Of a stretch of DNA of 64,000 nt, positions 38,771-52,162 are shown one piece after another. The DNA comes from Acanthochromis polyacanthus. Lineage: Eukaryota > Chordata > Actinopteri > Pomacentridae. The translations under genes were made by a program, and so were the position numbers. The DNA lies in assembly GCF_021347895.1 (NCBI RefSeq), contig NC_067127.1:17580984-17644983 (forward strand), in the 5' to 3' direction. Position 1 is the stretch's first letter. Every line of letters begins with the position of its first letter. The notes below the pieces were generated by a model. It was not told the DNA's origin. It did no database searches and worked only from the letters and a program-made list of their open reading frames with translations.

Positions 38771-41130
38771 TGTAATGTGTCGATATGAATCTGCACACTG
38801 AAGAACCAAAGGTGAAGTTCTTAGATCCCCAATGTATTTGTATAAAGTAGTACCATTAAGATAGGATAGTAGCATTAATAATAACTTGCCATACATAAGT
38901 CTCACTAATTGGCATAATGCACATAGTAACAGTCTGTTGTAGACTGAGCAGAACATCCCCATGTATCAGTGTTTCAGTTAAACACCAAGAAGTGTTGAGC
39001 TCAGTGTTCTTTCATTAATTATCAGTGCTGGTAATAAATAATGTGCTTATGTAATCACAATTTACGTTAATTTATTTAAATGATCTTATGTCTGTACTCG
39101 ATAATGACGGCGGATGCTGGAGTGCAGCTGTTTAATTGAACCGTTTCATTAGCACTTGCCAGTCTCGTTTCTCAGTGGTGCCATGTGTGTCGCCCATCCC
39201 ACTCAGAGCGAGCCGTTACCCATACTAATGCGGAACAAGATTTTTAGCAGAGCCACTGTAGAGATCTCATTCAGTGCATTTTTAAGGGGGGGGGGGCTAG
39301 GTTTTGCAAGGCTGTCACTCTCTCATTGAGGAGCAGAGGAGCGCGCCTCAACACATCTTACTCCGATACAAAGAGAGGCTGTGATGTACATACAAATGAG
39401 CCCATAATAGGTGGTTTTGTCAGTCAATTCCTTCTTAGTTTAATCTGATAAACAAACCCTCTGTGTGCCTGTGTATGTGTGTGTGTGTCATTCCTGTGTT
39501 CAAGTGTGCGGTCGTGCCCGTTTCACACATTCATGCTTAAGAGTCTGGTAAGCAGACACTCAACACAGCCTCCCCCCGTCTTCTTCCTCGTCCCCCCCAC
39601 TGCCGCTTCCATCCCTCCACAGTCTAAATCCTGGGAAAAGCAAGACATTGTTCATTCTCGGTGTGCATGACCTGCAGGAGATGGTGTGTAAAACAGGAAG
39701 TAATTAGAGCTAATTATTCTGCTTTAATCATGGCAGGAAAAACTCCACGGCCGCTGACTAACCCCTGTACCTGGTTAACCAGCGTTTTCACCGTATAATT
39801 ATTCTTCATAGTGGTTCGTTGTTCAATGAGACAGAGAGGCAAAGCACGAGTACCCTTTTTCTACCAAGGCAGTTGAGAGGGCTGGGTCGGCTCCTAATCC
39901 TGCACAGCTTTGTGTTTAGACAGTTAAAGAATAGGCTCATGCCATGAAAATGGTTTGAGACAATCTAGAACCAAGTTTTGTTGAACACCAGTGATGTGAG
40001 ATGGCATTATAATGTCCAACTAAACCTCTGTAAGCACTATTTAAAAAAAAAAATAACAGTGCTAGTCTGGCTGTTTTAAACATGAAAGACGATGAAAAGT
40101 ACAGATGTGAAATCGACCAATAATGGAATAATGACCTCATCTGCTTTCCAGTAATTGGAGAGACAAGCTGTCTAACTGCACTGTGGAAGAACAGAATAAA
40201 GAAAAAATGGAGCTTCGGTAATGAAACAAGAGTTTGGACAGAGAAGAAATAGTGAAGCAGCTCTGAGAGGGTTCAATATGAACCAGTTTCGAAGCTGCAT
40301 TACAGCCAGCCCAGAAATAGCTCCAAGTTTGTCTTTGTGGAAGAGGTAATTCTCTTGTTTTACGATTGCTCTGAGTCATCTGACAGTCTGCCAGAAATCT
40401 TTGATGCATTTATTGGTATCAGATGCCAAACATGTCCATATTCCATGTTTTTCTAGTCATATGCCTCCCTTTAACCCTTCACAATTTCAATTAACAGCTG
40501 AAGACAGACGTCTGAATCCATGTGGTCGTAAATTTTCCTCCTCTGTTGATGCCGTTATTTGACAAAGTGGTGAAACTCTGAATAAACTTAATGAACTAAA
40601 TGAGCTTTTGATGTTTTTGCTTTACAAGTGTGAGGAGTTTTGTCTGATGTCGACAGTGCATTGCGTTGAACCATTTTGATTATTTTACACTTCTTTTTTG
40701 TAAGTTAGTTTCCCTTAAGTACTAGTCAGCCGGCTCTGCTACTGCTGCCATGGCTGTCTTTGTTACAGATTTTGGACTCCCTTTCTTCCTGTCGTATCCA
40801 TGTAGTGACAGCACCCAGGAAACAATCCATCATGTCCTACACGCTCTCTGCACCAGCCGATGACAGGTGGAATCTGGTCGTCATGCCACGGCTCACTCAT
40901 ACGAGTGTCAACCCCACAGCTTGTTCATGACTACCTGAGGGGGAAGTGAGCCCTAATTGCCAGGGGAAATGGGACGACCTTACAGGGAGGTTTCTATTGT
41001 AGCCAAGGCAATTAAGCTTCTTTTATCTGAGGGTCTCCTTTGAAAAGAGACATTGTGCTGAGCTGCTCAGTGAGCACCGGGATGGGACTGAGCTGTTAGC
41101 GACTACATTCCTCTGCAGTGCCAAAAAGAG
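38771..41130. other. Intronic sequence with G11 run and TAAT-rich block
   Basis: Contains a G11 homopolymer at 39286-39296, a (GT)n run near 39474-39488 and a TAAT-rich stretch at 39690-39735 ('aagtaattagagctaattat'). The GC-richer frames around 41023-41346 lack domain content. No gene is supported. Confidence 0.45.
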
Positions 41131-41132
41131 GT

Positions 41133-41150
41133 GGGTGGGTGGGTGGGGGG
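41133..41150 (+). other. G-quadruplex motif
   Basis: The run GGGTGGGTGGGTGGGGGG has four G-tracts with single-T loops, followed by a fifth G5 tract at 41155-41159. This is the classic pattern for a stable parallel quadruplex. It is on the strand that would be the sense strand of the putative intron. Confidence 0.85.
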
Positions 41151-41159
41151 TGTTGGGGG

Positions 41160-44100
41160 ATTGTTGTTGGGACGCCACAGACGCCACGTCCCTGATTGCC
41201 TGACCGTGTCGCGTTCCCAAGGCTTGCTAAGTGAAAGAGACCTCCGTTTCTTCGGTGCTGTCGAGACCGATCCGCTTTGCAATCCCTGTGCTTCTGCAGT
41301 GAAGCAACAGTTGAGTCCATTTATGCCTTCAGCTATATGTGTTTAGAGCGGAGCCTGAACTTACTTTATTGCCCAGTAGTTGCAGTGAGCCGCTTGATCT
41401 TCTGCCTGACTTCTTATTGCTCTTTTTGAAGCCAGAGAACTGGTGGATATATGCCTGCAGGGACTTGGCTTACCATTACAACCCCTGGACCAAAATCTGG
41501 CCAGCTCTTTACATTTTTGAAAGAGGTAGATGGTGTGTGCTGGACCAGGATTGAGCCGATACTAGGGGGTCGCGACACATCACGCCAGACACTAAAACCA
41601 GGTTAAGGGAACAATGGGAGACCTGCGGAGGAGGAGATGAGACGCTGGTCTGTGAAGTGCTGCAGCCAAGCATTTACGATAGTCCTCTGCATGTCTGCTT
41701 CCCAGTGGAGTGGAAAGGAGGCCATGCAAGGCTGAGGGAAGCCAAGCTGTGCCGGGCCAAGGCATGTGGAGGAAGAGGTGGGATCCAAGGAGTGGTGGGG
41801 GCAGTCACCCCCACACCCTGAACACCACACTGTGAAAGAGAAGCTGACAACCACAAATTAATTCAACATTTCAATGAATCATCTCTTCATTTGGTTTTGC
41901 TAATCCACAGTTCCCCTCTTTCTTTCCTCTACTCCCTCTCCTGTCCTCCTCCCCGTGTACCCACGCAACTCTTTTTACCCCTTTCCAACTATCTGAACTC
42001 TAAAACTCCAGGACGCCAGGAAAGAAAATTTCAGCAGTGTTGCATATCTCTCCCTTCCTCCTACTCATCTACATTTAATTAAAACATCAGAGACAACACA
42101 CATGAGTGTTTGGGAGTGTGAACACTGCTGATCTTTAGGGAACATATGGCACTGTATTTCTATGACCTACTTTTCCATTAACCGGTGTACCCTGCAGGAA
42201 TTTTGTGTTTCTTTTGGATAGATACTGTAGACAGAAAACTGATTAAGCCATTAATGTGTTTGGAATAAATTTTGAATTTAGATTTTTTAGGACTGCTTAG
42301 TAACTGAAGCACTGCTCTTGAGAGATTAAACTAAGTATGTAAAATGGATTCTTGTCAGAATTTCCTTCAAAGACCAAACTTTAAAACCCCAAACATAAAA
42401 ATATGAATGGAACACATAGCATTAAGTTTGTCATTTTAAAAGGTTTAGTTTTTAAAACAATTGAATTCTGAAAAGGTTGGCCAGTGCAAACACTATATTT
42501 TGTGAATAAATCTTAGCATCACGATTAAAAATCAAATTGCAATGTTCCTTCGCCTTCCTGGTCTTGGTACAAAGTTGAACCACTGCAATCTCACCTCCTC
42601 ACAAACAGTAAACATAGCTGGCTGCCTGGCTTCCTTGGCACAAAGACTGAAGAAATAAAATATTTTCTTACAATACGATGCTACACATTACTTGGGGGAA
42701 AGAAATGGAAGACACCCTCTTAATGAAACATGCATCATTGTTTTATTACCTCACCGTGGTCTGTGCCTGTGTGAGTGCACAGTGCCAATATATGTGTCTG
42801 AAGCGTGTCTCCATTGAGTGCTCATGGCGGCTGAAGCAGCAGTGGGTCTTTAGACTCCTCATACTGCAGCCTGAGCCTTCCTCCTGCCCTTATGCTGCTC
42901 ACTCAAGGAAAGGAGCTTGACGGTCCAGTGGCTCGCCCCGTGAATACCTATCATTGTCCTTCTGGTTTGAGGGAACTCTAGAGGCTGGCGTTGGACACGC
43001 TGGCTGGGGTTCAGGAACTCTGCAGGGCCAGAGATTAGCAAGGCATGGCAGGATCCCTGATAACTGACACCCTCCACGCAGGCATCTGAGCCTCTCTCCC
43101 ATCCCGCTAAAGACTACAGCCACAAAGACGCCTTTCAGCACTGGGCATGGTGGCGCTAATCCCCTAAGCACAAAGACCCGAGCCACCGATAGCATCTAAA
43201 TAACTCTTCAGTAAATGTCATTTACCTGAATTAGCTGTATAGTATTTTGTGATGTTGGGGCGGTGTACAGAAATATTTGTGCTTGTTGTGATTTCTCTTG
43301 ATGCGCTGTTGAGTGCTGCCGCTTAATAAGCCATGAGGACAGGTCGCCCACTGAGCTGATCGGTCACTGCTGCTTGCCCTGGGGCTTTAGGTCAATTTAG
43401 TGCTGCAGCTTTGTCCACGGCTTCCTTAACATTCATGCAGCATCGAAGAGTCTTACTGTTGGCCCTTAGTGACACCATTGCCTTTTAACCCTTGAAGAGG
43501 ACCGTCTGGATGAGGCAGGGCGAACACTTAACTTCCATAGAGTCGATATTGCCTTAGATTGTTCTTATGTGAAATGGCCTCTGGGCATTGCTTCCACTGC
43601 AGCCTTATTCAGGTCACCAAATGAGAGATTGAGGTTAGATTGTCCTCGCAGTAATGCTGTCACAAAAAGGGTAAAGAACCGCTGAAGCGTCAGAGGAGAT
43701 GGAGGGCAAACTGTGTAAGAAGACTGCCCTTTTCTGCTCTGGTTTTACAAAGAATTTATACTACAGAGCAATTTTTTGATTATTTTTTGACTTTGAAGAA
43801 AAGGGCTAAAACCAGAATTGTATTATGCTGATATCTCATGGAAATGTGGCCACTGAAGCAAAATGTTTAAAAATTCAGTAGGCTATAAAGTAACAAAATA
43901 CAGCAGCCAAGGGAATCGGTCACTGGTGAATAAACATTAAGTATCAGCCCTCCCTTTCAAGAAAAAGCAAACTGGAAGGGTGTCTCCTTGAAGATAGGAC
44001 CATTGCTTCTCTCAGCGAAAAATAAATTACCCTTAATTGACCTTTGACCACTGGTGAGGCTCCTTCTCCCTGGACGATCACTGTCCTGCCATGGTTGCTG

Positions 44101-45957
44101 TGGAAACGCCTGTTGGATGATGTAGCCAGACACAGAGATGCATGAAGGATAATCTTCATCAGATTTTTACAACCTACCTTTTTTACTCATGCACATTAAC
44201 CGCCTCCTTTTTCTAATTTTTACTTGTGGATTCTAATTATATGATATATTCATGTGATCATTTGATGACCTGTATTCTTCTCCAATAACCAAAGCAGAAT
44301 TCTTCCCATCGCTTTATAATGCAGCTCACATCCCTTCCTTGTGTAAACCTATCATCCCATTACGAGGGCATGTCTGGGTCTCCGTTTGACAAGACCTTGA
44401 GCTGCACAGGGCTGCAGATCAATACATCCCACTGAAATGGAGAATGGAAACAAACAGGCTGTGTGTACAAGTCTACAAGGAAGGAATGGGCGATCTCTGG
44501 CACGTTGTTTTTTTCCCTCCCTGCTGTCCCACTGGTCCTGGATGAGTTTCAGAGTTTGAACAGGGGGGTTTTACTCACAACAGTGCCCCATCCCTCTCAG
44601 CTTCAATTCAATAGGGCTGACACCTGAGAACTGGACCAGGGCTGTATTCGCCCTATAGCCTCGCTTCTGGGTTTAGGCCAGATGGAAAGATAGCTCCGAC
44701 TGTTTCTGGACGCCTGAGATGGGTGGGACCGAGGGCTGATTTTATACATGCAGATCCCCCCCTGTTTTTACACTGTAACTCAGTCCGTTATTGTTTGGCA
44801 TTTACCAGTAAAGCGTCACATTTTTTTCTGCCGGGAAAGATCAGTTTTGGTAGCGGCAGGCAATTTAAAAGTCAAGGGAAGGATCAGTTACTGAAGCTCG
44901 CCCAACCTCTGAAGCCTGAGAAAAATCATTAAATCACTAGGTCTGGAGGCAGCGGTCATCATTGATGTGAAGAGAGAGGCAGTGCTGCTCTTTGTGCTAC
45001 TGATACACGAGTGGGAATTGGAGGGGGTGGAGGAGTGGACGGTGACTGATGACGTTAACAGCAAGGGTTTCCTTTACACCTTTTAGATGCTGTCTGAGAT
45101 TTATTGGACATTCTTCCTTTGAAGATGCTAAAAGATGAACTGGAGGCAGTGGGATTTGAGTGGCTTGTTATTGCACCTTAATTTGAGGGCAGACAGTAAA
45201 GAGATGGCAGTGATTTAATGAAGAGAGGTAGGAAAAAAACATCTCTAGCCAGGGATGAACTAGAACTAGGGGATGTTCTAGTTTGTGGCTGGCGCTTTAA
45301 TCTTTCCATTTTTAAGGCGCCCAAAACTTAACCCCAAAATAAGCAGATACACCGACTGGTTCTTTTTAAATTGATTAGTTTACCAATACCATGAACCTTC
45401 AGTGTTTTATTTCTGGTATGACTAGATGTGATAATCTTTTCTTCAGAGTGTGTATTAGCGTTGTTTATATATGAATTAGTGAGAGACCGATTAATGGACG
45501 ATTATTCAAGCTCATTAAATGCCATTTTGAGACAATCGGTAATGGCTAATTACCCATAGGATTACTCATCCTAAAAAACACTGCACTTGTTGGTGCAGCT
45601 GAGAAGTCATGATGATGAAAATCAGGAACTTTTTTGCTGAACTGGGTTGAATATGGAATCAAATTCAAAAGATGCAAAGTAAAAAATAAATAGCATGTGG
45701 TGCGAGCATTTTTTTTTGGTATTGGTAAACACTTATGAGCATCTGGAAAATGTAAATATTTCATAAAATACATAATTGAAGAAATTCAACTGTGTTTTTC
45801 CCTTTATGATTTACTGTACTATAATGTCGTAGTGCACTGCTCTCTCTACTTCTAGTATAGATTGTGCTGTTTAGATGGAGGTACAAGATTTCATACTGTA
45901 GTAAAAGATGACATCACAGTGAGAAAAAATGCATTTCTTGGGGTTCAGAGGTTTAAA
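41160..45957. other. Intronic sequence, nothing recognised
   Basis: No transposon with visible ends was seen. Faint AT-rich traces at about 42490-42545 and 45475-45560 may be old DNA-transposon fragments but are too eroded to call. Overlapping short frames at 41603-41856 and 42859-43195 reflect GC-richer patches. Confidence 0.45.
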
Positions 45958-45961
45958 TTAA

Positions 45962-46288
45962 CCCCTGTGTTGTCCTTACCAAAAAATGTTGTTGCCTTGT
46001 CTGAAAAAAGTCCAAAAATTCAGAAAAAGTTTCCCCAAATTTATAAAAATTTGCAAAATCTTAAGGAAGAAAATTCCTGAAGTTTCCCTCAAAAGTTTTA
46101 TTTTTTTGAAATAAAAAATCCCCAAATTTGACAGCGAAATTCACTGGAACATTTTTTTTTAAATTTTCCACCAAAAAATGTTCAAAAAATTCCTTTAAAA
46201 ATTGTAAAAATGTGGAAGTTTTCACTGTGAAAACATTTTTTTTCCACATTTTTAAAACGGGTCAATTTGACCACAGGACGACAGGAGG
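45962..46288. mobile_element. piggyBac-like MITE, second copy
   Basis: The left border is TTAA (45958-45961) followed by cccctgtgttgtcc. The right end, read inverted, is cctcctgtcgtcc. The interior shares 'aatgttgttgccttgtctga', 'tttccccaaatttataaaa', 'ccccaaatttgacag', 'tttccaccaaaaaatgttca' and 'cgggtcaatttgacc' with the element at 21279-21818. The right-hand TTAA has decayed (caat). This copy lacks the long hairpin of the first. Confidence 0.65.
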
Positions 46289-47797
46289 CAATTCTGTCAT
46301 TTTTCTTGTCTTCATTAAATTATTGTATTTTATTAAATGCAAAAACAGCATTATATTGGCATTAATCATTGGCCATTGAAAAGCCTATTTCAGTCAACCA
46401 CTTACATGAATCTGTTGCCGTATTTCAGTGTATCTGTTTGTCTTGCTTTTTGAAAGCAGTTCACCCCAGTGTCAGACACCCAGAGATCACAGTCGTTGTT
46501 GTCGGTTGTGTTCATTTGTGCATTTGCCTCAGCCATGGAGAACACACATAGACCTCCTAAGTACATGGTGGCCTGGTCACATTCACCTTGGACGGGTTCT
46601 GTGTAGAGCGACAGATCACGTCAGGCTACATATATGTGCTGTATTGTCCTTGTAATGGGTCCTCCCCCTCAGGCTGGGAGAGCTGGCAGAGACAGAAAAC
46701 CCTCCTGCTGTCTTTCTTTCTTTACTTAATCCTCTTATAAATAGGCCACTGTGTCTATTTTACAGGCAATAAAGCAATGTGTTCTGAGCATGTCAGTGCG
46801 GTTTAGGGCGTGAGCAGGAGGGCAAAGGGTCTCCCATGGTGGCAAAGGTCTGCTCTTTAAGACGCCGACAAATGAGTATCCATCTCGCTCCACTTTTGCA
46901 TTTACTATCTGTTTTTTTAGTTCTTTTTCTCTCCCTGAGCCAACATGAACTCAGAGCAGTGGGAAGACAATAAATGGGGAAAGGGAGCCAGTGAAGGGAA
47001 AAAATAGATTTATGCTGCGCTGCTCATGGGGGCTTTTAGAAAACATAGCTGGTGCACCTTTTTCATAGATTGTTCCTCTGAGGCAGAGCGAATGCGAGAG
47101 AGGAAGATGTGTTGACCCGAACCGCTCTGTTTTGGATGAAAGCATTACCCAGAAGCCCTCTGCTTTGGCCCACGAGACCACTCCTGTTGTTGGCGCTGAG
47201 GTTTATGCCGCCAGCGATGATAAACCATAAATCCATCAGAGCCATACAGTTTTGAGAAAGTATATGAAGGATGAATGGATAGATTCATGTTTACACCTGA
47301 ATTGATTTATCTCCTGCTGCTCTCCATTCAGTTGCACAGCGGTTTCTGTGCCATGAGGCATCATTCTGTTAGAAGTGTTACATTGTGCGAGCAGTGCGTT
47401 ATAGGCGAACACCTTTCAATGATAAAAATGTTCATGTTGCCTCAAGGTCATGCTGAAAAAAGCAGAAGTGATGCTGGCGGACTGAAGCCTTCTCCTGTTT
47501 GTGTCATTAAGTCTACGTTGCTGTTGATCCCGCGGCTAACATTCTTGTTCTCTTTCCTTTTCTCTCCTCATGTCTGCTTGGATGTGACTGATGTGCCCTT
47601 TTCCAACAAAGGTAAGCTTAAATACTTTACCACTGCCTCTTTCTTTTGCAACACAAACATTTTCACTATGAGGTCATGGGAAATGCTCATCTGATTACTT
47701 TACAGTAAGGTTTGTAGCTGCAGTACTGCCTGGTTGCTTAACCACTGAAGTAAACCACTCATCAGTGGATCCTGATGCTCTGGAACGGAAGTGCTGA
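46289..47797. other. Intronic sequence, nothing recognised
   Basis: A 139-codon + frame at 47275-47694 spans a donor-like caaag|gtaagc (GT at 47612-47613), but there is no matching acceptor and no recognisable protein family. It is not called. Confidence 0.45.
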
Positions 47798-47805
47798 GTT
47801 TGTTC

Positions 47806-48803
47806 TAGGGCTGCAGCTATCAAATATTTTAGTAATCGAGTATTCTATCAGTTATTCTGGCGATTTATTTGAGTAATTGGATTCCGCACGTGGCGTGGAG
47901 GTTGCAGCAACAAAAGCGGAAATGAGCGCGCTGTGCAACAGAAATAACTGTTACAGGGCTATTCTACTAAAACTAAAGCCATAGGAACCCACATGTACTT
48001 AGTGACGCAGAAATCACAGAAATACGTCTTTATGTTTGGTCTGTTTAACTGCTGATGCTGCAGCTAATAGAACACAAATAAGAAAACTGATTGGTTTATT
48101 AGTATTTATTCCAGAGAATATTCAGTCAGTGGCATTAGTTTCACTTTGATTTGGGCACAAATTAAAGTGAGTTCCTTCATTATGAGACCGTGTCAGACCT
48201 ACATGCACTTCAATACAATATCATGTTTGAATATAAGAAGTTTGATAGTTTTATTCTGCAGCTGTCTGTTAAAAATAATCCACTGCATTGATTGATGAAA
48301 ATGAACATATTATGCACGTTTGACAGTGTTCTGTCAGCTTTCCTGTCTTGCATCGTTTCTAGGTGCAGCGCTTTTTACTGTTATACATTTTTATGTTCCT
48401 CATTGTTCTCCATTAAAACAACCTGTTCCCGATTTGCTCATTTTGTGTGGAAAACGAGTGGATGAGTTTGTGTGGATGAATTTGAAGCAGAAAATTGTTT
48501 TTTTTTCTGTCGAGCCGGTTCACACAAAGAAAGCCTGACTATGTTGAACTGCCTTTGTAGTTCAGTCCTCATCTGCTAAACTAACGGCGTAAACATCTGT
48601 GCTGGTTAGAATAGAAGCAGCCTGTCATATTTAAAATCCCCGTATAATTTCTTCGCTTTAGTTCTGGGTCCGTATAGGATGAAGTCTGGGTCTGGAGTCG
48701 GACCGCAGTCTGCCAGTTAGTGACCTGTGCTGCATAGAATTTTTCCTGGAGGAGTTTTAGTAATCGAATTACTCGAATAACTCAAGTAATCGTTTCAGCC
48801 GTA
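47806..48803. mobile_element. Non-autonomous hAT element with 8-bp target duplication
   Basis: The 998-bp segment starts tagggctgcagctatc, and its right end read inverted is tacggctgaaacgattact. Subterminal 'gtaatcgagtattctat' and 'taatcgaattactcgaataa' echo each other. It is flanked by gtttgttc (47798-47805) and gtttattc (48804-48811), an 8-bp duplication with one mismatch, as expected for hAT. No transposase is seen. Confidence 0.75.
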
Positions 48804-48811
48804 GTTTATTC

Positions 48812-50956
48812 ATCTGTTTACTTGTTTATTGTGTACCGACACTTTGGCACCAAGTCGATTCCAAATTAGGAACAATGTGGCTGCACTTAAGTTCTGTGAT
48901 GCTAAAAGTAGCACAGAAAGTGTGTCAGTAAATGCAGGCAGATGGACAGGTCTGCTGTGAGTTGTGGAGGAAAAAACACTTTAAAAGTCCTGCATGGAGA
49001 TACTCAGTGTTTGAGTTATGATCAGGAAAGAGTCGCAGACAACCAGAATGCAAACTGTCACATTTGAAGTAAAAGTAGGAAACATCTCAGATTTTCTAAA
49101 CCCCTCCAAGACCGACATGTGGATCTATAGAATACAAGCTGAGAGCATTTCAGTTGACCCTTTATTACCCACATGTTGTGTAGGACTGAACAATATGCAT
49201 ATAATATGTTCCTGCTATTATGACAGATATTAGGACACGAGTCACGATTTTAATAAGAATATAACTTTTAAAATTAAATTTCCACTGAAAAGAATCTAAA
49301 AATATGATAAGATTTTTGCTGCAGGCTAGACCAAACAAGCAAAAATTCTGATTTTAGCAACATCTTTGGAGTAGCTTCACTGTTTGTTCTGTTTCTAAAA
49401 CATAATGATTGATCATATAAGACAGTAAAATCTCATGAAAAACAAACAGACAACCCACTGCAGCACGCTGATAAACACTACTGAACCCAGTGGGTTGATA
49501 TAACAAAATATTGTCGACTCTGAGTAAGATAGCACAATAACAAGTCAGTTGTCAATGCAAAACAAAGCAATTACAGACACAAGAGGCAGCATCATTTCAT
49601 GTGCAAATGAAGCAATCTACATGTAGTGGGATGATTCAGAGGCTGGATTGTTTGTAGAAGACACACTTTCTGTCATGGCCTATTCCATCTGTGATGTTCT
49701 ATTGAAGTTCCTCAAACTTGTTGTTTTTGAAGGGAGACACGTCTGTCTCTGCTCTGAAGTTGTTGGCAATTAATTTGAGAATTATCACCTCCGCTAATAT
49801 GTCGTGTGGAGGGAATTCTCGCATAGTATTGGTTTCATTTTAAATGAAAGTAGCAGTTGAGTTTGTCTAATCTGTAGAATAACTCAGTAGCCTTAAGCAG
49901 AGCTCAGTGTAGCTCAATAAAGTGGAAATTCTGAACTTTGCAAAGACAGGACTGAATTCATGCTTGGGGATAGAAGTGCTGGCTGGCTGGCTGGCAGACT
50001 TTGCCTTACTCACTTGTGCATTAAGTGGCTTCCTACTCATGGACAGACCACCCCTTTACTTCCATGATTCCAGCCTCTTTTAAGAACCTCTGCCTCTGTT
50101 AAAACGGGTCAAAATATATTTAGGTGGCCGGTGGTATATCTGGGCAGTTCGCCCAGTGTGGCCTACAAGTGAGGAAACACAGTCCAAGTTGTCTCCTCTT
50201 TGTCGAGGGAAATGAAAAGTGACTAAAGGACAGAGGAAACAAAAATATCTGAAAGGGCACCAGTAGAGCACTGATGTGGCAACGACTATGGGATAGCAGC
50301 TTAACCGTGGTCTCCCGGCAGGAGGACTTAGACAGGAAGCAGCATTGTCCAGTCGTGCCTAAAGACGAGACAGGCTCTGACAGAAAGACAGGGAGGGCTC
50401 CAGCTTTGCTCACAGGTAATTGGCTGTCGGCATGGGAGACAGCACAGCATGAGACCAGATTCTTTATTCCAAACACACACACTTTCTCCCTTCCTTTTCC
50501 TCTTCTCTTCCTCTTCACCTTTCAGAGAAGCGGTTGTAACAACAGCTGCTGCCCTGCACCCAGTTAGTATTCACACACAGCCAAGCAAGCCAATTAGGGG
50601 CCTTATAGCGTATAATTGTGCGTCTCTGATTTTTGTGTGTGCATGTGTGTGTGTCTGAAGGTGTCATTTCGCGAAGTCTCAGGGGGTCGCGCCACCTCCT
50701 GCAGCGAGGTGTCTCTCCTCAGAGTGTGAGTGACAGTACGCTCAGAGGGAGACTTTTGTGGCAGTCAGGCCTCGCTGGTTTCCAATGCTGTTTACATTTA
50801 AGGCGAGTAGAAGCCAGTGTGTTGTCGTCTGGTGTGTGAGAACTGAACAGCTCATAGCATTCCCGCTCCATGAATGGTGGGAGAATGAATTTTGAATGTT
50901 TAGATTTAAAAAAAATATTTCATACTTTATTCAAATGTGGATTTTTAGCTTAGCTT
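48812..50956. other. Intronic sequence with one weak repeat trace
   Basis: The part at about 49183-49320 ('aggactgaacaatatgcata' onward) resembles an eroded MITE head. A short (CTGG)n run occurs at 49979-49995. The frames at 50120-50567 are incidental. No gene is supported. Confidence 0.4.
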
Positions 50957-51402
50957 TTTGAACCCTCTGTACTCACTGCAGTTTCTGAGCATCTTTTGCT
51001 CCAATTATATATATTTTTTACTTGCTGTGGGCTCGTTTTTCACTGCCATATAAAATCCGGCACCTTCATGGAAACGGCACAGCCATGGTTACCAGTAGAG
51101 AGTTATAGTCCCATAAATCATAATAAAAAGAACCAACATGTAAAGCATCTTCCAAGTGCACCCAGTTGATCTGAATACTGGGGGAAAAGGTGATTGCATA
51201 CTAGAGGTATTTAAGTACTTACATTTTTAGTTTTTAAAATATGTATGGTGCTGGGAAACTGCTTATTTTTGGCAAATTTTCAGAGGACAATGTAGAAATG
51301 TAGAACAAATGATTTTGGTAGAAATAGAACTGTGGTTGTTTTTATAAAGATAACACGCCTTACAAACCTGTTGGTGGGTTTTTAGGTTCATTGGGTGAAC
51401 AA
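50957..51402 (+). repeat. Dispersed 'accccaagcag' family, copy C, with inverted ends
   Basis: It starts tttttgaaccctctg and ends 'tttttaggttcattgggtga', so its ends are loosely inverted. It shares 'ctcgtttttcactgccatat', 'tcatggaaacggcacagcca' and 'gaatactgggggaaaaggtg' with copies B and D. Confidence 0.65.
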
Positions 51403-51558
51403 CTTATTTGAACGTTCTTTGTTTAATTCTGCTACTGAGTTTAATACACCATTAAAGTTTCAACTGTTGCATGATAGATGGAAGACTTTTGAGTTTTATT
51501 TGGGTTTTGCAGAAACAGATTCATGTAAATCTACACCTTCCCTATCTGACGTAACATA

Positions 51559-51783
51559 CACTACCAGTTAAAAGTTTGGACACACCTTCTCATTCAATGT
51601 TTTTTAGTTTAATTATTGTATATATTGTGGATTAACACTGAAAACATCAAAACTATAAAACGTATGGAATTATGTTGTAAACAAAAAAATGTTAATCTTC
51701 AGTATTAATTTATAATGTAGAAAATAATACAAACAAATAAATATTGAATGAGAAGCTGTTTTCAAAACTTTTGACTGGTAGTG
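51559..51783. mobile_element. Tc1-like MITE with TA duplication
   Basis: This 225-bp element is bounded by TA at 51557-51558 and 51784-51785. The left end is cactaccagttaaaagtttg and the right end, read inverted, is cactaccagtcaaaagtttt. Both continue with 'cttctcattcaat'. It is a widespread type in fish and carries no coding sequence. Confidence 0.85.
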
Positions 51784-52162
51784 TAGACTGAGGAAAAAGT
51801 GTGTTTCACCACCTAATTTACTGTGTTTTTGACTGTTTACCAGAGCACAGTCTCCTGGTAATAATCAGGAAGTGCTGTAAAGAGGAGCACTTCCCGTATG
51901 CAGGAGGTGAAAGCCATCTCTCCATTATGAGAGGAGTGAGAGTTGTGCATTAAGTGTCTTGTCAGAGACATCAGACTACAGGGCTTTCCTCACATATTAA
52001 GATATTCTTACTTCAGTTAAAGTGGCTGTATATCCCATTAGATATCTGAATTAAGGAAACAGCAAATCCTTTAGTAGTACCGTTACAAGCAGCCTGCAAT
52101 GCTTTTGGTTTCAGAGACCTCAAATATGTTGTGTTAATCTGTTACATGAAGAAGACCAGTAA

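Noticed and set aside
47275..47694. 139-codon frame containing a donor-like caaag|gtaagc, as a possible ptk7 exon
   Set aside because: There is no plausible acceptor upstream in frame and no Ig-domain residues; the sequence does not resemble PTK7.
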